Positions 16,301-31,328 of a DNA stretch of 64,000 nucleotides are shown here, in pieces (the first letter of the stretch is position 1; each line of letters opens with the position of its first letter). The position numbers were made by a program, and so were the translations under genes. The stretch comes from Bryoerythrophyllum caledonicum (taxonomy: Eukaryota > Streptophyta > Bryopsida > Pottiales > Pottiaceae), in the NCBI GenBank assembly GCA_963971425.1, contig OZ020515.1, forward strand, positions 5,386,678 to 5,450,677, in the 5' to 3' direction. The notes beneath the pieces are model-generated. The model was given only the letters and a program-made list of their open reading frames with translations. It was not told where the DNA came from and ran no database searches.

Positions 16301-17716
16301 ATGGGAGCTATGCAAGTCCCCATCCATAACAGGTAGTATAAGCCTCTTGTAGAATGTATTGTGCAAGTTCTCTAAATATAAAATTTAAACACAACTGCCC
16401 TACCAAAGATTCGGAATGTACCACATACCATGAAAGCAAACAAATAAACCAAGTAGTGGATAGCATGGGAGCTATACAAGTCCCCATCCATAACGGGTAG
16501 TATAAGCCTCTAGTAGAATGTAATGTGCAAGTTCTCTAAATATACAATTTTAATACAATTGCCCCACCAAAGATTAGGAATGTACCACATACCATGAAAG
16601 CAAACAAATAAACCAAGTAGTGGATAGCATGGGAGCAATGCAAGTCCCCATCCGTAACGGGTAGTATAAGCCTCTAGTAGAATGTAATGTGCGAATTCAA
16701 TAAATATATAATTTAAACACAATTGCCCCACCAAAGATAAGGAATGTACCACATACCATGAAAGCAAACAAATAAACCAAGTAGTGGATAGCATGGGAGC
16801 TATGCAAGTCCCCATCCATAACAGGTAGTATTAGCCTCTTGTAGAATGTATTGTGCAAGTTCTCTAAATATAAAATTTAAACACAACTGCCCCACCAAAG
16901 ATTCGGAATGTACCACATACCATGAAAGCAAACAAATAAACCAAGTAGTGGATAGCATGGGAGCTATGCAAGTCCCGATCCATATTGGGTAGTATAAGCC
17001 TCTAGTAGAATGTATTGTGCAAGTTCTGTAAATATATAGTTTAAACACAATTGCGCCACCGAAGATTAGGAATGTACCACATACCATGAAAGCAAACAAA
17101 TAAACCAAGTAGTGGATAGCATGGGAGCTATGCGAGTCCCCATCCATAACGGGTAGTATAAGCCTCTAGTAGAATGTAATGTGCAAGTTCTCTAAATGTA
17201 TAATTTAAACACAATTGCCCCACAAAAGATTAGGAATGTACCACATACCGTGAATGCAAAAAAATAAACCAAATAGTGGATAGCATGGGAGCTACGCAAG
17301 TCCCCATCCATAACGGGTAGCATAAGCCTCTAGTAGAATGTATTGTGCAAGTTCTCTAAATATATAATTTAAACACAATTGCCCCACCAAAGATTCGGAA
17401 TGTACCACATACCATGAAAGCAAACAAATAAACCAAGTAGTGGATAGCATGGGAGCTATGCAAGTCCCCATCCATAACGGGTAGTATAAGCCTCTAGTAG
17501 AATGTAATGTGCAAGTTCTCTAAATATATAATTTAAACACAATTGCCCCACCAAAGTTTCGGAATGTTCCACATACCATGAAAGCAAACAAATAAACCAA
17601 GTAGTGGATAGCATGGGAGCTATGCAAGTCCCCATCCATAACGGGTAGTATAAGCCTCTAGTAGAATGTAATGTGCAAGTTCTCTAAATGTATAATTTAA
17701 ACACAATTGCCCCACA

Positions 17717-20700
17717 AAAGCTTAGGAATGTACCACATACCGTGAATTCAAAAAAATAAACCAAGTAGTGGATAGCATGGGAGCTACGCAAGTCCCCATC
17801 CATAACGGGTAGCATAAGCCTCTAGTAGAATGTAATGTGCAAGTTCTCTAAATATATAATTTAAACACAATTGCCCCACCAAAGATTAGGAATGTACCAC
17901 ATACCATGAAAGCAAACAAATAAACCAAGTAGTGGATAGCATGGGAGCTATGCAAGTCCCCATCCATAACGGGTAGTATAAGCCTCTAGTAGAATGTGAT
18001 GTGCAAGTTCAATAAATTTATAATTTAATTACAATTGCCCCACCAATGATTAGGAATGTACCACATACCATGAAAGCAAACAAATAAACCAAGTAGTGGA
18101 TAGCATGGGAGCTATGCAAGTCCCCATCCATAACGGGTAGTATAAGCCTCTAGTAGAATGTAATGTGCAAGTTCTGTAAATATATAGTTTAAACACAATT
18201 GCCCCACCAAAGATTAGGAATGTACCACATACCATGAAAGCAAACAAATAAACCAAGTAGTGGATAGCATGGGAGCTATGCAAGTCCCCATCCATAACGG
18301 GTAGTATAAGCCTCTAGTAGAATGTAATGTGCAAGTTCTTTAAATAAATAATTTAAACACAATTGCCCCACCAAAGATTAGGAATGTACCACATACCATG
18401 AAAGCAAACAAATAAACCAAGTAGTGGATAGCATGGGAGCTATGCAAGTCCCCATCCATAACGGGTAGTATAAGCCTCTAGTAGAATGTAATGTGCAAGT
18501 TCTATTAATATATAAGTTAAACACAATTGCCCCTCAAAAGATTAGGAATGTACCACATACCGTGAATGCAGAAAATTAAACCAAGTAGTGGATAGCATGG
18601 GAGCTATGCAAGTCCCCATCCATAACGGGTAGTATAAGCCTCTAGTAGAATGTAATGTGCAAGTTCAATAAATTTATAATTTAAACACAATTGCCCCACC
18701 AAAGATTAGGAATGTACCACATACCATGAAAGCAAACAAATAAACCAAGTAGTGGATAGCATGGGAGCTATGCAAGTCCCCATCCATAACGGGTAGTATA
18801 AGCCTCTAGTAGAATGTAATGTGCAAGTTCTGTAAATATATAGTTTAAACACAATTGCCCCACCAAAGATTAGGAATGTACCACAGACCATGAAAGCAAA
18901 CAAATATACCAAGTAGTGGATAGCATGGGAGCTATGCAAGTCCCCATCCATAACGGGTAGTATAAGCCTCTAGTAGAATGTAATGTGCAAGTTTTGTAAA
19001 TATATAATTTAAACACAATTGCCTCTCAAAAGATTTGGAATGTACCACATACCATGAAAGCAAACAAATAAACCAAGTAGTGGATAGCATGGGAGCTATG
19101 CAAGTCCCCATCCATAACGGGTAGTATAAGCCTCTAGTAGAATGTAATGTGCAAGTTCTATTAATATATAATTTAAACACAATTGCCCCTCAAAAGATTA
19201 GGAATGTACCACATACCGTGAATGCAGAAAATTAAACCAAGTAGTGGATAGCATGGGAGCTATGCAAGTCCCCATCCATAACGGGTAGTATAAGCCTCTA
19301 GTAGAATGTGATGTGCAAGTTCAATAAATTTATAATTTAAACACAATTGCCCCACCAAAGATTAGGAATGTACCACAGACCATGAAAGCAAACAAATAAA
19401 CCAAGTAGTGGATAGCATGGGAGCTATGCAAGTCCCCATCCATAACGGGTAGTATAAGCCTCTTGTAGAATGTAATGTGCAAGTTCTCTAAATAAATAAT
19501 TTAAACACAATTGCCCCACCAAAGATTAGGAATGTACCACATACCATGAAAGCAAAAAAATAAACCAAGTAGTGGATAGCATGGGAGCTATGCAAGTCCC
19601 CATCCATAACGGGTAGTATAAGCCTCTAGTAGAATGTAATGTGCAAGTTCTATTAATATATAATTTAAACACAATTGCCCCACCAAAGATTCGGAATGTA
19701 CCACATACCATGAAAGCACACAAATAAACCAAGTAGTGGATAGCATGGGAGCAATGCAAGTCCCCATCCATAAGGCGTAGTATAAGCCTCTAGTAGAATG
19801 TAATGTGCGAATTCAATAAATATATAATTTAAACACAATTGCCCCACCAAAGATTAGGAATGTACGACATACCATGAAAGCAAACAAATAAACCAAGTAG
19901 TGGATAGCATGGGAGCTATGCAAGTCCCCATCCATAACGGGTAGTATAAGCCTCTAGTAGAATGTGATGTGCAAGTTCAATAAATTTATAATTTAATTAC
20001 AATTGCCCCACCAATGATTAGGAATGTACCACATACCATGAAAGCAAACAAATAAACCAAGTAGTGGATAGCATGGGAGCTATGCAAGTCCCCATCCATA
20101 ACGGGTAGTATAAGCCTCTAGTAGAATGTAATGTGCAAGTTCTATTAATATATAATTTAAACACAATTGCCCCACCAAAGATTCGGAATGTACCACATAC
20201 CATGAAAGCACACAAATAAACCAAGTAGTGGATAGCATGGGAGCAATGCAAGTCCCCATCCATAACGGGTAGTATAAGCCTCTAGTAGAATGTAATGTGC
20301 GAATTCAATAAATATATAATTTAAACACAATTGCCCCACCAAAGATTAGGAATGTACGACATACCATGAAAGCAAACAAATAAACCAAGTAGTGGATAGC
20401 ATGGGAGCTATGCAAGTCCCCATCCATAACAGGTAGTATAAGCCTCTTGTAGAATGTATTGTGCAAGTTCTCTAAATATAAAATTTAAACACAACTGCCC
20501 TACCAAAGATTCGGAATGTACCACATACCATGAAAGCAAACAAATAAACCAAGTAGTGGATAGCATGGGAGCTATACAAGTCCCCATCCATAACGGGTAG
20601 TATAAGCCTCTAGTAGAATGTAATGTGCAAGTTCTCTAAATATACAATTTTAATACAATTGCCCCACCAAAGATTAGGAATGTACCACATACCATGAAAG

Positions 20701-22308
20701 CAAACAAATAAACCAAGTAGTGGATAGCATGGGAGCAATGCAAGTCCCCATCCGTAACGGGTAGTATAAGCCTCTAGTAGAATGTAATGTGCGAATTCAA
20801 TAAATATATAATTTAAACACAATTGCCCCACCAAAGATTCGGAATGTACCACATACCATGAAAGCAAACAAATAAACCAAGTAGTGGATAGCATGGGAGC
20901 TATGCAAGTCCCCATCCATAACGGGTAGTATAAGCCTCTAGTAGAATGTAATGTGCAAGTTCTATTAATATATAAGTTAAACACAATTGCCCCTCAAAAG
21001 ATTAGGAATGTACCACATACCGTGAATGCAGAAAATTAAACCAAGTAGTGGATAGCATGGGAGCTATGCAAGTCCCCATCCATAACGGGTAGTATAAGCC
21101 TCTAGTAGAATGTAATGTGCAAGTTCAATAAATTTATAATTTAAAGACAATTGCCCCACCAAAGATTAGGAATGTACCACATACCATGAAAGCAAACAAA
21201 TAAACCAAGTAGTGGATAGCATGGGAGCTATGCAAGTCCCCATCCATAACGGGTAGTATAAGCCTCTAGTAGAATGTAATGTGCGAATTCAATAAATATA
21301 TAATTTAAACACAATTGCCCCACCAAAGATTAGGAATGTACCACATACCATGAAAGCAAACAAATAAACCAAGTAGTGGATAGCATGGGAGCTATGCAAG
21401 TCCCCATCCATAACAGGTAGTATAAGCCTCTTGTAGAATGTATTGTGCAAGTTCTCTAAATATAAAATTTAAACACAACTGCCCCACCAAAGATTCGGAA
21501 TGTACCACATACCATGAAAGCAAACAAATAAACCAAGTAGTGGATAGCATGGGAGCTATGCAAGTCCCGATCCATATTGGGTAGTATAAGCCTCTAGTAG
21601 AATGTATTGTGCAAGTTCTGTAAATATATAGTTTAAACACAATTGCGCCACCGAAGATTAGGAATGTACCACATACCATGAAAGCAAACAAATAAACCAA
21701 GTAGTGGATAGCATGGGAGCTATGCGAGTCCCCATCCATAACGGGTAGTATAAGCCTCTTGTAGAATGTAATGTGCAAGTTCTCTAAATGTATAATTTAA
21801 ACACAATTGCCCCACAAAAGATTAGGAATGTACCACATACCGTGAATGCAAAAAAATAAACCAAATAGTGGATAGCATGGGAGCTACGCAAGTCCCCATC
21901 CATAACGGGTAGCATAAGCCTCTAGTAGAATGTATTGTGCAAGTTCTCTAAATATATAATTTAAACACAATTGCCCCACCAAAGATTCGGAATGTACCAC
22001 ATACCATGAAAGCAAACAAATAAACCAAGTAGTGGATAGCATGGGAGCTATGCAAGTCCCCATCCATAACGGGTAGTATAAGCCTCTAGTAGAATGTAAT
22101 GTGCAAGTTCTCTAAATATATAATTTAAACACAATTGCCCCACCAAAGTTTCGGAATGTTCCACATACCATGAAAGCAAACAAATAAACCAAGTAGTGGA
22201 TAGCATGGGAGCTATGCAAGTCCCCATCCATAACGGGTAGTATAAGCCTCTAGTAGAATGTAATGTGCAAGTTCTCTAAATGTATAATTTAAACACAATT
22301 GCCCCACA
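17717..22308. repeat. Higher-order repeat block, 28 monomers (4,592 bp)
   Basis: Defined by the distance between two HindIII-type monomers (AAAGCTTAGG variant) at 17717 and 22309, exactly 28 x 164 bp. The order of monomer variants following each marker is the same by eye, including the TTACAATTG, GTAAATATATAG and CAGAAAATTAAACC variants. Independent markers give the same offset (for example 16800 and 21392). Block edges are a convention of where the marker is placed. Confidence 0.8.
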
Positions 22309-25300
22309 AAAGCTTAGGAATGTACCACATACCGTGAATTCAAAAAAATAAACCAAGTAGTGGATAGCATGGGAGCTACGCAAGTCCCCATCCATAACGG
22401 GTAGCATAAGCCTCTAGTAGAATGTAATGTGCAAGTTCTCTAAATATATAATTTAAACACAATTGCCCCACCAAAGATTAGGAATGTACCACATACCATG
22501 AAAGCAAACAAATAAACCAAGTAGTGGATAGCATGGGAGCTATGCAAGTCCCCATCCATAACGGGTAGTATAAGCCTCTAGTAGAATGTGATGTGCAAGT
22601 TCAATAAATTTATAATTTAATTACAATTGCCCCACCAATGATTAGGAATGTACCACATACCATGAAAGCAAACAAATAAACCAAGTAGTGGATAGCATGG
22701 GAGCTATGCAAGTCCCCATCCATAACGGGTAGTATAAGCCTCTAGTAGAATGTAATGTGCAAGTTCTGTAAATATATAGTTTAAACACAATTGCCCCACC
22801 AAAGATTAGGAATGTACCACATACCATGAAAGCAAACAAATAAACCAAGTAGTGGATAGCATGGGAGCTATGCAAGTCCCCATCCATAACGGGTAGTATA
22901 AGCCTCTTGTAGAATGTAATGTGCAAGTTCTTTAAATAAATAATTTAAACACAATTGCCCCACCAAAGATTAGGAATGTACCACATACCATGAAAGCAAA
23001 CAAATAAACCAAGTAGTGGATAGCATGGGAGCTATGCAAGTCCCCATCCATAACGGGTAGTATAAGCCTCTAGTAGAATGTAATGTGCAAGTTCTATTAA
23101 TATATAAGTTAAACACAATTGCCCCTCAAAAGATTAGGAATGTACCACATACCGTGAATGCAGAAAATTAAACCAAGTAGTGGATAGCATGGGAGCTATG
23201 CAAGTCCCCATCCATAACGGGTAGTATAAGCCTCTAGTAGAATGTAATGTGCAAGTTCAATAAATTTATAATTTAAACACAATTGCCCCACCAAAGATTA
23301 GGAATGTACCACATACCATGAAAGCAAACAAATAAACCAAGTAGTGGATAGCATGGGAGCTATGCAAGTCCCCATCCATAACGGGTAGTATAAGCCTCTA
23401 GTAGAATGTAATGTGCAAGTTCTGTAAATATATAGTTTAAACACAATTGCCCCACCAAAGATTAGGAATGTACCACAGACCATGAAAGCAAACAAATATA
23501 CCAAGTAGTGGATAGCATGGGAGCTATGCAAGTCCCCATCCATAACGGGTAGTATAAGCCTCTAGTAGAATGTAATGTGCAAGTTTTGTAAATATATAAT
23601 TTAAACACAATTGCCTCTCAAAAGATTTGGAATGTACCACATACCATGAAAGCAAACAAATAAACCAAGTAGTGGATAGCATGGGAGCTATGCAAGTCCC
23701 CATCCATAACGGGTAGTATAAGCCTCTAGTAGAATGTAATGTGCAAGTTCTCTAAATATATAATTTAAACACAATTGCCCCACCAAAGTTTCGGAATGTT
23801 CCACATACCATGAAAGCAAACAAATAAACCAAGTAGTGGATAGCATGGGAGCTATGCAAGTCCCCATCCATAACGGGTAGTATAAGCCTCTAGTAGAATG
23901 TAATGTGCAAGTTCTCTAAATGTATAATTTAAACACAATTGCCCCACAAAAGCTTAGGAATGTACCACATACCGTGAATTCAAAAAAATAAACCAAGTAG
24001 TGGATAGCATGGGAGCTACGCAAGTCCCCATCCATAACGGGTAGCATAAGCCTCTAGTAGAATGTAATGTGCAAGTTCTCTAAATATATAATTTAAACAC
24101 AATTGCCCCACCAAAGATTAGGAATGTACCACATACCATGAAAGCAAACAAATAAACCAAGTAGTGGATAGCATGGGAGCTATGCAAGTCCCCATCCATA
24201 ACGGGTAGTATAAGCCTCTAGTAGAATGTAATGTGCAAGTTCTATTAATATATAATTTAAACACAATTGCCCCACCAAAGATTCGGAATGTACCACATAC
24301 CATGAAAGCAAACAAATAAACCAAGTAGTGGATAGCATGGGAGCAATGCAAGTCCCCATCCATAAGGGGTAGTATAAGCCTCTAGTAGAATGTAATGTGC
24401 GAATTCAATAAATATATAATTTAAACACAATTGCCCCACCAAAGATTAGGAATGTACGACATACCATGAAAGCAAACAAATAAACCAAGTAGTGGATAGC
24501 ATGGGAGCTATGCAAGTCCCCATCCATAACGGGTAGTATAAGCCTCTAGTAGAATGTGATGTGCAAGTTCAATAAATTTATAATTTAATTACAATTGCCC
24601 CACCAATGATTAGGAATGTACCACATACCATGAAAGCAAACAAATAAACCAAGTAGTGGATAGCATGGGAGCTATGCAAGTCCCCATCCATAACGGGTAG
24701 TATAAGCCTCTAGTAGAATGTAATGTGCAAGTTCTATTAATATATAATTTAAACACAATTGCCCCACCAAAGATTCGGAATGTACCACATACCATGAAAG
24801 CACACAAATAAACCAAGTAGTGGATAGCATGGGAGCAATGCAAGTCCCCATCCATAACGGGTAGTATAAGCCTCTAGTAGAATGTAATGTGCGAATTCAA
24901 TAAATATATAATTTAAACACAATTGCCCCACCAAAGATTAGGAATGTACGACATACCATGAAAGCAAACAAATAAACCAAGTAGTGGATAGCATGGGAGC
25001 TATGCAAGTCCCCATCCATAACAGGTAGTATAAGCCTCTTGTAGAATGTATTGTGCAAGTTCTCTAAATATAAAATTTAAACACAACTGCCCTACCAAAG
25101 ATTCGGAATGTACCACATACCATGAAAGCAAACAAATAAACCAAGTAGTGGATAGCATGGGAGCTATACAAGTCCCCATCCATAACGGGTAGTATAAGCC
25201 TCTAGTAGAATGTAATGTGCAAGTTCTCTAAATATACAATTTTAATACAATTGCCCCTCAAAAGATTAGGAATGTACCACATACCATGAAAGCAAACAAA

Positions 25301-27228
25301 TAAACCAAGTAGTGGATAGCATGGGAGCAATGCAAGTCCCCATCCGTAACGGGTAGTATAAGCCTCTAGTAGAATGTAATGTGCGAATTCAATAAATATA
25401 TAATTTAAACACAATTGCCCCACCAAAGATTAGGAATGTACCACATACCATGAAAGCAAACAAATAAACCAAGTAGTGGATAGCATGGGAGCTATGCAAG
25501 TCCCCATCCATAACAGATAGTATAAGCCTCTTGTAGAATGTATTGTGCAAGTTCTCTAAATATTAAATTTAAACACAACTGCCCCACCAAAGATTCGGAA
25601 TGTACCACATACCATGAAAGCAAAAAAATAAACCAAGTAGTGGATAGCATGGGAGCTATGCAAGTCCCCATCCATAACAGGTTGTATAAGCCTCTTGTAG
25701 AATGTATTGTGCAAGTTCTCTAAATATAAAATTTAAACACAATTGCCCCACCAAAGATTCGGAATGTACCACATACCATGAAAGCAAACAAATAAACCAA
25801 GTAGTGGATAGCATGGGAGCTATGCAAGTCCCCATCCATAACGGGTAGTATAAGCCTCTAGTAGAATGTAATGTGCAAGTTCTATTAATATATAAGTTAA
25901 ACACAATTGCCCCTCAAAAGATTAGGAATGTACCACATACCGTGAATGCAGAAAATTAAACCAAGTAGTGGATAGCATGGGAGCTATGCAAGTCCCCATC
26001 CATAACGGGTAGTATAAGCCTCTAGTAGAATGTAATGTGCAAGTTCAATAAATTTATAATTTAAACACAATTGCCCCACCAAAGATTAGGAATGTACCAC
26101 ATACCATGAAAGCAAACAAATAAACCAAGTAGTGGATAGCATGGGAGCTATGCAAGTCCCCATCCATAACGGGTAGTATAAGCCTCTAGTAGAATGTAAT
26201 GTGCGAATTCAATAAATATATAATTTAAATACAATTGCCCCACCAAAGATTAGGAATGTACCACATACCATGAAAGCAAACAAATAAACCAAGTAGTGGA
26301 TAGCATGGGAGCTATGCAAGTCCCCATCCATAACAGGTAGTATAAGCCTCTTGTAGAATGTATTGTGCAAGTTCTCTAAATATAAAATTTAAACACAACT
26401 GCCCCACCAAAGATTCGGAATGTACCACATACCATGAAAGCAAACAAATAAACCAAGTAGTGGATAGCATGGGAGCTATGCAAGTCCCGATCCATATTGG
26501 GTAGTATAAGCCTCTAGTAGAATGTATTGTGCAAGTTCTGTAAATATATAGTTTAAACACAATTGCGCCACCGAAGATTAGGAATGTACCACATACCATG
26601 AAAGCAAACAAATAAACCAAGTAGTGGATAGCATGGGAGCTATGCGAGTCCCCATCCATAACGGGTAGTATAAGCCTCTAGTAGAATGTAATGTGCAAGT
26701 TCTCTAAATGTATAATTTAAACACAATTGCCCCACAAAAGATTAGGAATGTACCACATACCGTGAATGCAAAAAAATAAACCAAATAGTGGATAGCATGG
26801 GAGCTACGCAAGTCCCCATCCATAACGGGTAGCATAAGCCTCTAGTAGAATGTATTGTGCAAGTTCTCTAAATATATAATTTAAACACAATTGCCCCACC
26901 AAAGATTCGGAATGTACCACATACCATGAAAGCAAACAAATAAACCAAGTAGTGGATAGCATGGGAGCTATGCAAGTCCCCATCCATAACGGGTAGTATA
27001 AGCCTCTAGTAGAATGTAATGTGCAAGTTCTCTAAATATATAATTTAAACACAATTGCCCCACCAAAGTTTCGGAATGTTCCACATACCATGAAAGCAAA
27101 CAAATAAACCAAGTAGTGGATAGCATGGGAGCTATGCAAGTCCCCATCCATAACGGGTAGTATAAGCCTCTAGTAGAATGTAATGTGCAAGTTCTCTAAA
27201 TGTATAATTTAAACACAATTGCCCCACA
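22309..27228. repeat. Higher-order repeat block, 30 monomers (4,920 bp)
   Basis: Same markers as the preceding block: HindIII-type monomers at 22309 and 27229, exactly 30 x 164 bp apart. The marker occurs a second time inside this block at 23949 (10 monomers on), showing a local internal duplication. Variants at 21392 and 26312 give the same 30-monomer offset. Confidence 0.78.
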
Positions 27229-30200
27229 AAAGCTTAGGAATGTACCACATACCGTGAATTCAAAAAAATAAACCAAGTAGTGGATAGCATGGGAGCTACG
27301 CAAGTCCCCATCCATAACGGGTAGCATAAGCCTCTAGTAGAATGTAATGTGCAAGTTCTCTAAATATATAATTTAAACACAATTGCCCCACCAAAGATTA
27401 GGAATGTACCACATACCATGAAAGCAAACAAATAAACCAAGTAGTGGATAGCATGGGAGCTATGCAAGTCCCCATCCATAACGGGTAGTATAAGCCTCTA
27501 GTAGAATGTGATGTGCAAGTTCAATAAATTTATAATTTAATTACAATTGCCCCACCAATGATTAGGAATGTACCACATACCATGAAAGCAAACAAATAAA
27601 CCAAGTAGTGGATAGCATGGGAGCTATGCAAGTCCCCATCCATAACGGGTAGTATAAGCCTCTAGTAGAATGTAATGTGCAAGTTCTGTAAATATATAGT
27701 TTAAACACAATTGCCCCACCAAAGATTAGGAATGTACCACATACCATGAAAGCAAACAAATAAACCAAGTAGTGGATAGCATGGGAGCTATGCAAGTCCC
27801 CATCCATAACGGGTAGTATAAGCCTCTTGTAGAATGTAATGTGCAAGTTCTTTAAATAAATAATTTAAACACAATTGCCCCACCAAAGATTAGGAATGTA
27901 CCACATACCATGAAAGCAAACAAATAAACCAAGTAGTGGATAGCATGGGAGCTATGCAAGTCCCCATCCATAACGGGTAGTATAAGCCTCTAGTAGAATG
28001 TAATGTGCAAGTTCTATTAATATATAAGTTAAACACAATTGCCCCTCAAAAGATTAGGAATGTACCACATACCGTGAATGCAGAAAATTAAACCAAGTAG
28101 TGGATAGCATGGGAGCTATGCAAGTCCCCATCCATAACGGGTAGTATAAGCCTCTAGTAGAATGTAATGTGCAAGTTCAATAAATTTATAATTTAAACAC
28201 AATTGCCCCACCAAAGATTAGGAATGTACCACATACCATGAAAGCAAACAAATAAACCAAGTAGTGGATAGCATGGGAGCTATGCAAGTCCCCATCCATA
28301 ACGGGTAGTATAAGCCTCTAGTAGAATGTAATGTGCAAGTTCTGTAAATATATAGTTTAAACACAATTGCCCCACCAAAGATTAGGAATGTACCACAGAC
28401 CATGAAAGCAAACAAATATACCAAGTAGTGGATAGCATGGGAGCTATGCAAGTCCCCATCCATAACGGGTAGTATAAGCCTCTAGTAGAATGTAATGTGC
28501 AAGTTTTGTAAATATATAATTTAAACACAATTGCCTCTCAAAAGATTTGGAATGTACCACATACCATGAAAGCAAACAAATAAACCAAGTAGTGGATAGC
28601 ATGGGAGCTATGCAAGTCCCCATCCATAACGGGTAGTATAAGCCTCTAGTAGAATGTAATGTGCAAGTTCTATTAATATATAATTTAAACACAATTGCCC
28701 CTCAAAAGATTAGGAATGTACCACATACCGTGAATGCAGAAAATTAAACCAAGTAGTGGATAGCATGGGAGCTATGCAAGTCCCCATCCATAACGGGTAG
28801 TATAAGCCTCTAGTAGAATGTGATGTGCAAGTTCAATAAATTTATAATTTAAACACAATTGCCCCACCAAAGATTAGGAATGTACCACAGACCATGAAAG
28901 CAAACAAATAAACCAAGTAGTGGATAGCATGGGAGCTATGCAAGTCCCCATCCATAACGGGTAGTATAAGCCTCTTGTAGAATGTAATGTGCAAGTTCTC
29001 TAAATAAATAATTTAAACACAATTGCCCCACCAAAGATTAGGAATGTACCACATACCATGAAAGCAAAAAAATAAACCAAGTAGTGGATAGCATGGGAGC
29101 TATGCAAGTCCCCATCCATAACGGGTAGTATAAGCCTCTAGTAGAATGTAATGTGCATGTTCTATTAATATATAATTTAAACACAATTGCCCCACCAAAG
29201 ATCCGGAATGTACCACATACCATGAAAGCACACAAATAAACCAAGTAGTGGATAGCATGGGAGCAATGCAAGTCCCCATCCATAAGGGGTAGTATAAGCC
29301 TCTAGTAGAATGTAATGTGCGAATTCAATAAATATATAATTTAAACACAATTGCCCCACCAAAGATTAGGAATGTACGACATACCATGAAAGCAAACAAA
29401 TAAACCAAGTAGTGGATAGCATGGGAGCTATGCAAGTCCCCATCCATAACGGGTAGTATAAGCCTCTAGTAGAATGTGATGTGCAAGTTCAATAAATTTA
29501 TAATTTAATTACAATTGCCCCACCAATGATTAGGAATGTACCACATACCATGAAAGCAAACAAATAAACCAAGTAGTGGATAGCATGGGAGCTATGCAAG
29601 TCCCCATCCATAACGGGTAGTATAAGCCTCTAGTAGAATGTAATGTGCAAGTTCTATTAATATATAATTTAAACACAATTGCCCCACCAAAGATTCGGAA
29701 TGTACCACATACCATGAAAGCACACAAATAAACCAAGTAGTGGATAGCATGGGAGCAATGCAAGTCCCCATCCATAACGGGTAGTATAAGCCTCTAGTAG
29801 AATGTAATGTGCGAATTCAATAAATATATAATTTAAACACAATTGCCCCACCAAAGATTAGGAATGTACGACATACCATGAAAGCAAACAAATAAACCAA
29901 GTAGTGGATAGCATGGGAGCTATGCAAGTCCCCATCCATAACAGGTAGTATAAGCCTCTTGTAGAATGTATTGTGCAAGTTCTCTAAATATAAAATTTAA
30001 ACACAACTGCCCTACCAAAGATTCGGAATGTACCACATACCATGAAAGCAAACAAATAAACCAAGTAGTGGATAGCATGGGAGCTATACAAGTCCCCATC
30101 CATAACGGGTAGTATAAGCCTCTAGTAGAATGTAATGTGCAAGTTCTCTAAATATACAATTTTAATACAATTGCCCCACCAAAGATTAGGAATGTACCAC

Positions 30201-31328
30201 ATACCATGAAAGCAAACAAATAAACCAAGTAGTGGATAGCATGGGAGCAATGCAAGTCCCCATCCGTAACGGGTAGTATAAGCCTCTAGTAGAATGTAAT
30301 GTGCGAATTCAATAAATATATAATTTAAACACAATTGCCCCACCAAAGATTAGGAATGTACCACATACCATGAAAGCAAACAAATAAACCAAGTAGTGGA
30401 TAGCATGGGAGCTATGCAAGTCCCCATCCATAACAGGTAGTATAAGCCTCTTGTAGAATGTATTGTGCAAGTTCTCTAAATATAAAATTTAAACACAACT
30501 GCCCCACCAAAGATTCGGAATGTACCACATACCATGAAAGCAAACAAATAAACCAAGTAGTGGATAGCATGGGAGCTATGCAAGTCCCGATCCATATTGG
30601 GTAGTATAAGCCTCTAGTAGAATGTATTGTGCAAGTTCTGTAAATATATAGTTTAAACACAATTGCGCCACCGAAGATTAGGAATGTACCACATACCATG
30701 AAAGCAAACAAATAAACCAAGTAGTGGATAGCATGGGAGCTATGCGAGTCCCCATCCATAACGGGTAGTATAAGCCTCTAGTAGAATGTAATGTGCAAGT
30801 TCTCTAAATGTATAATTTAAACACAATTGCCCCACAAAAGATTAGGAATGTACCACATACCGTGAATGCAAAAAAATAAACCAAATAGTGGATAGCATGG
30901 GAGCTACGCAAGTCCCCATCCATAACGGGTAGCATAAGCCTCTAGTAGAATGTATTGTGCAAGTTCTCTAAATATATAATTTAAACACAATTGCCCCACC
31001 AAAGATTCGGAATGTACCACATACCATGAAAGCAAACAAATAAACCAAGTAGTGGATAGCATGGGAGCTATGCAAGTCCCCATCCATAACGGGTAGTATA
31101 AGCCTCTAGTAGAATGTAATGTGCAAGTTCTCTAAATATATAATTTAAACACAATTGCCCCACCAAAGTTTCGGAATGTTCCACATACCATGAAAGCAAA
31201 CAAATAAACCAAGTAGTGGATAGCATGGGAGCTATGCAAGTCCCCATCCATAACGGGTAGTATAAGCCTCTAGTAGAATGTAATGTGCAAGTTCTCTAAA
31301 TGTATAATTTAAACACAATTGCCCCACA
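27229..31328. repeat. Higher-order repeat block, 25 monomers (4,100 bp)
   Basis: HindIII-type monomers at 27229 and 31329 are exactly 25 x 164 bp apart; variants at 26312 and 30412 agree. A partial further copy continues from 31329 until the monomer order changes at about 32.6 kb. The blocks differ from 28- and 30-monomer neighbours by whole-monomer gains and losses, as expected from unequal exchange. Confidence 0.78.

Noticed and set aside
25538..25723. Plus-strand 61-codon ORF in the satellite
   Set aside because: Unique only because of local point changes in repeat units; no coding evidence.
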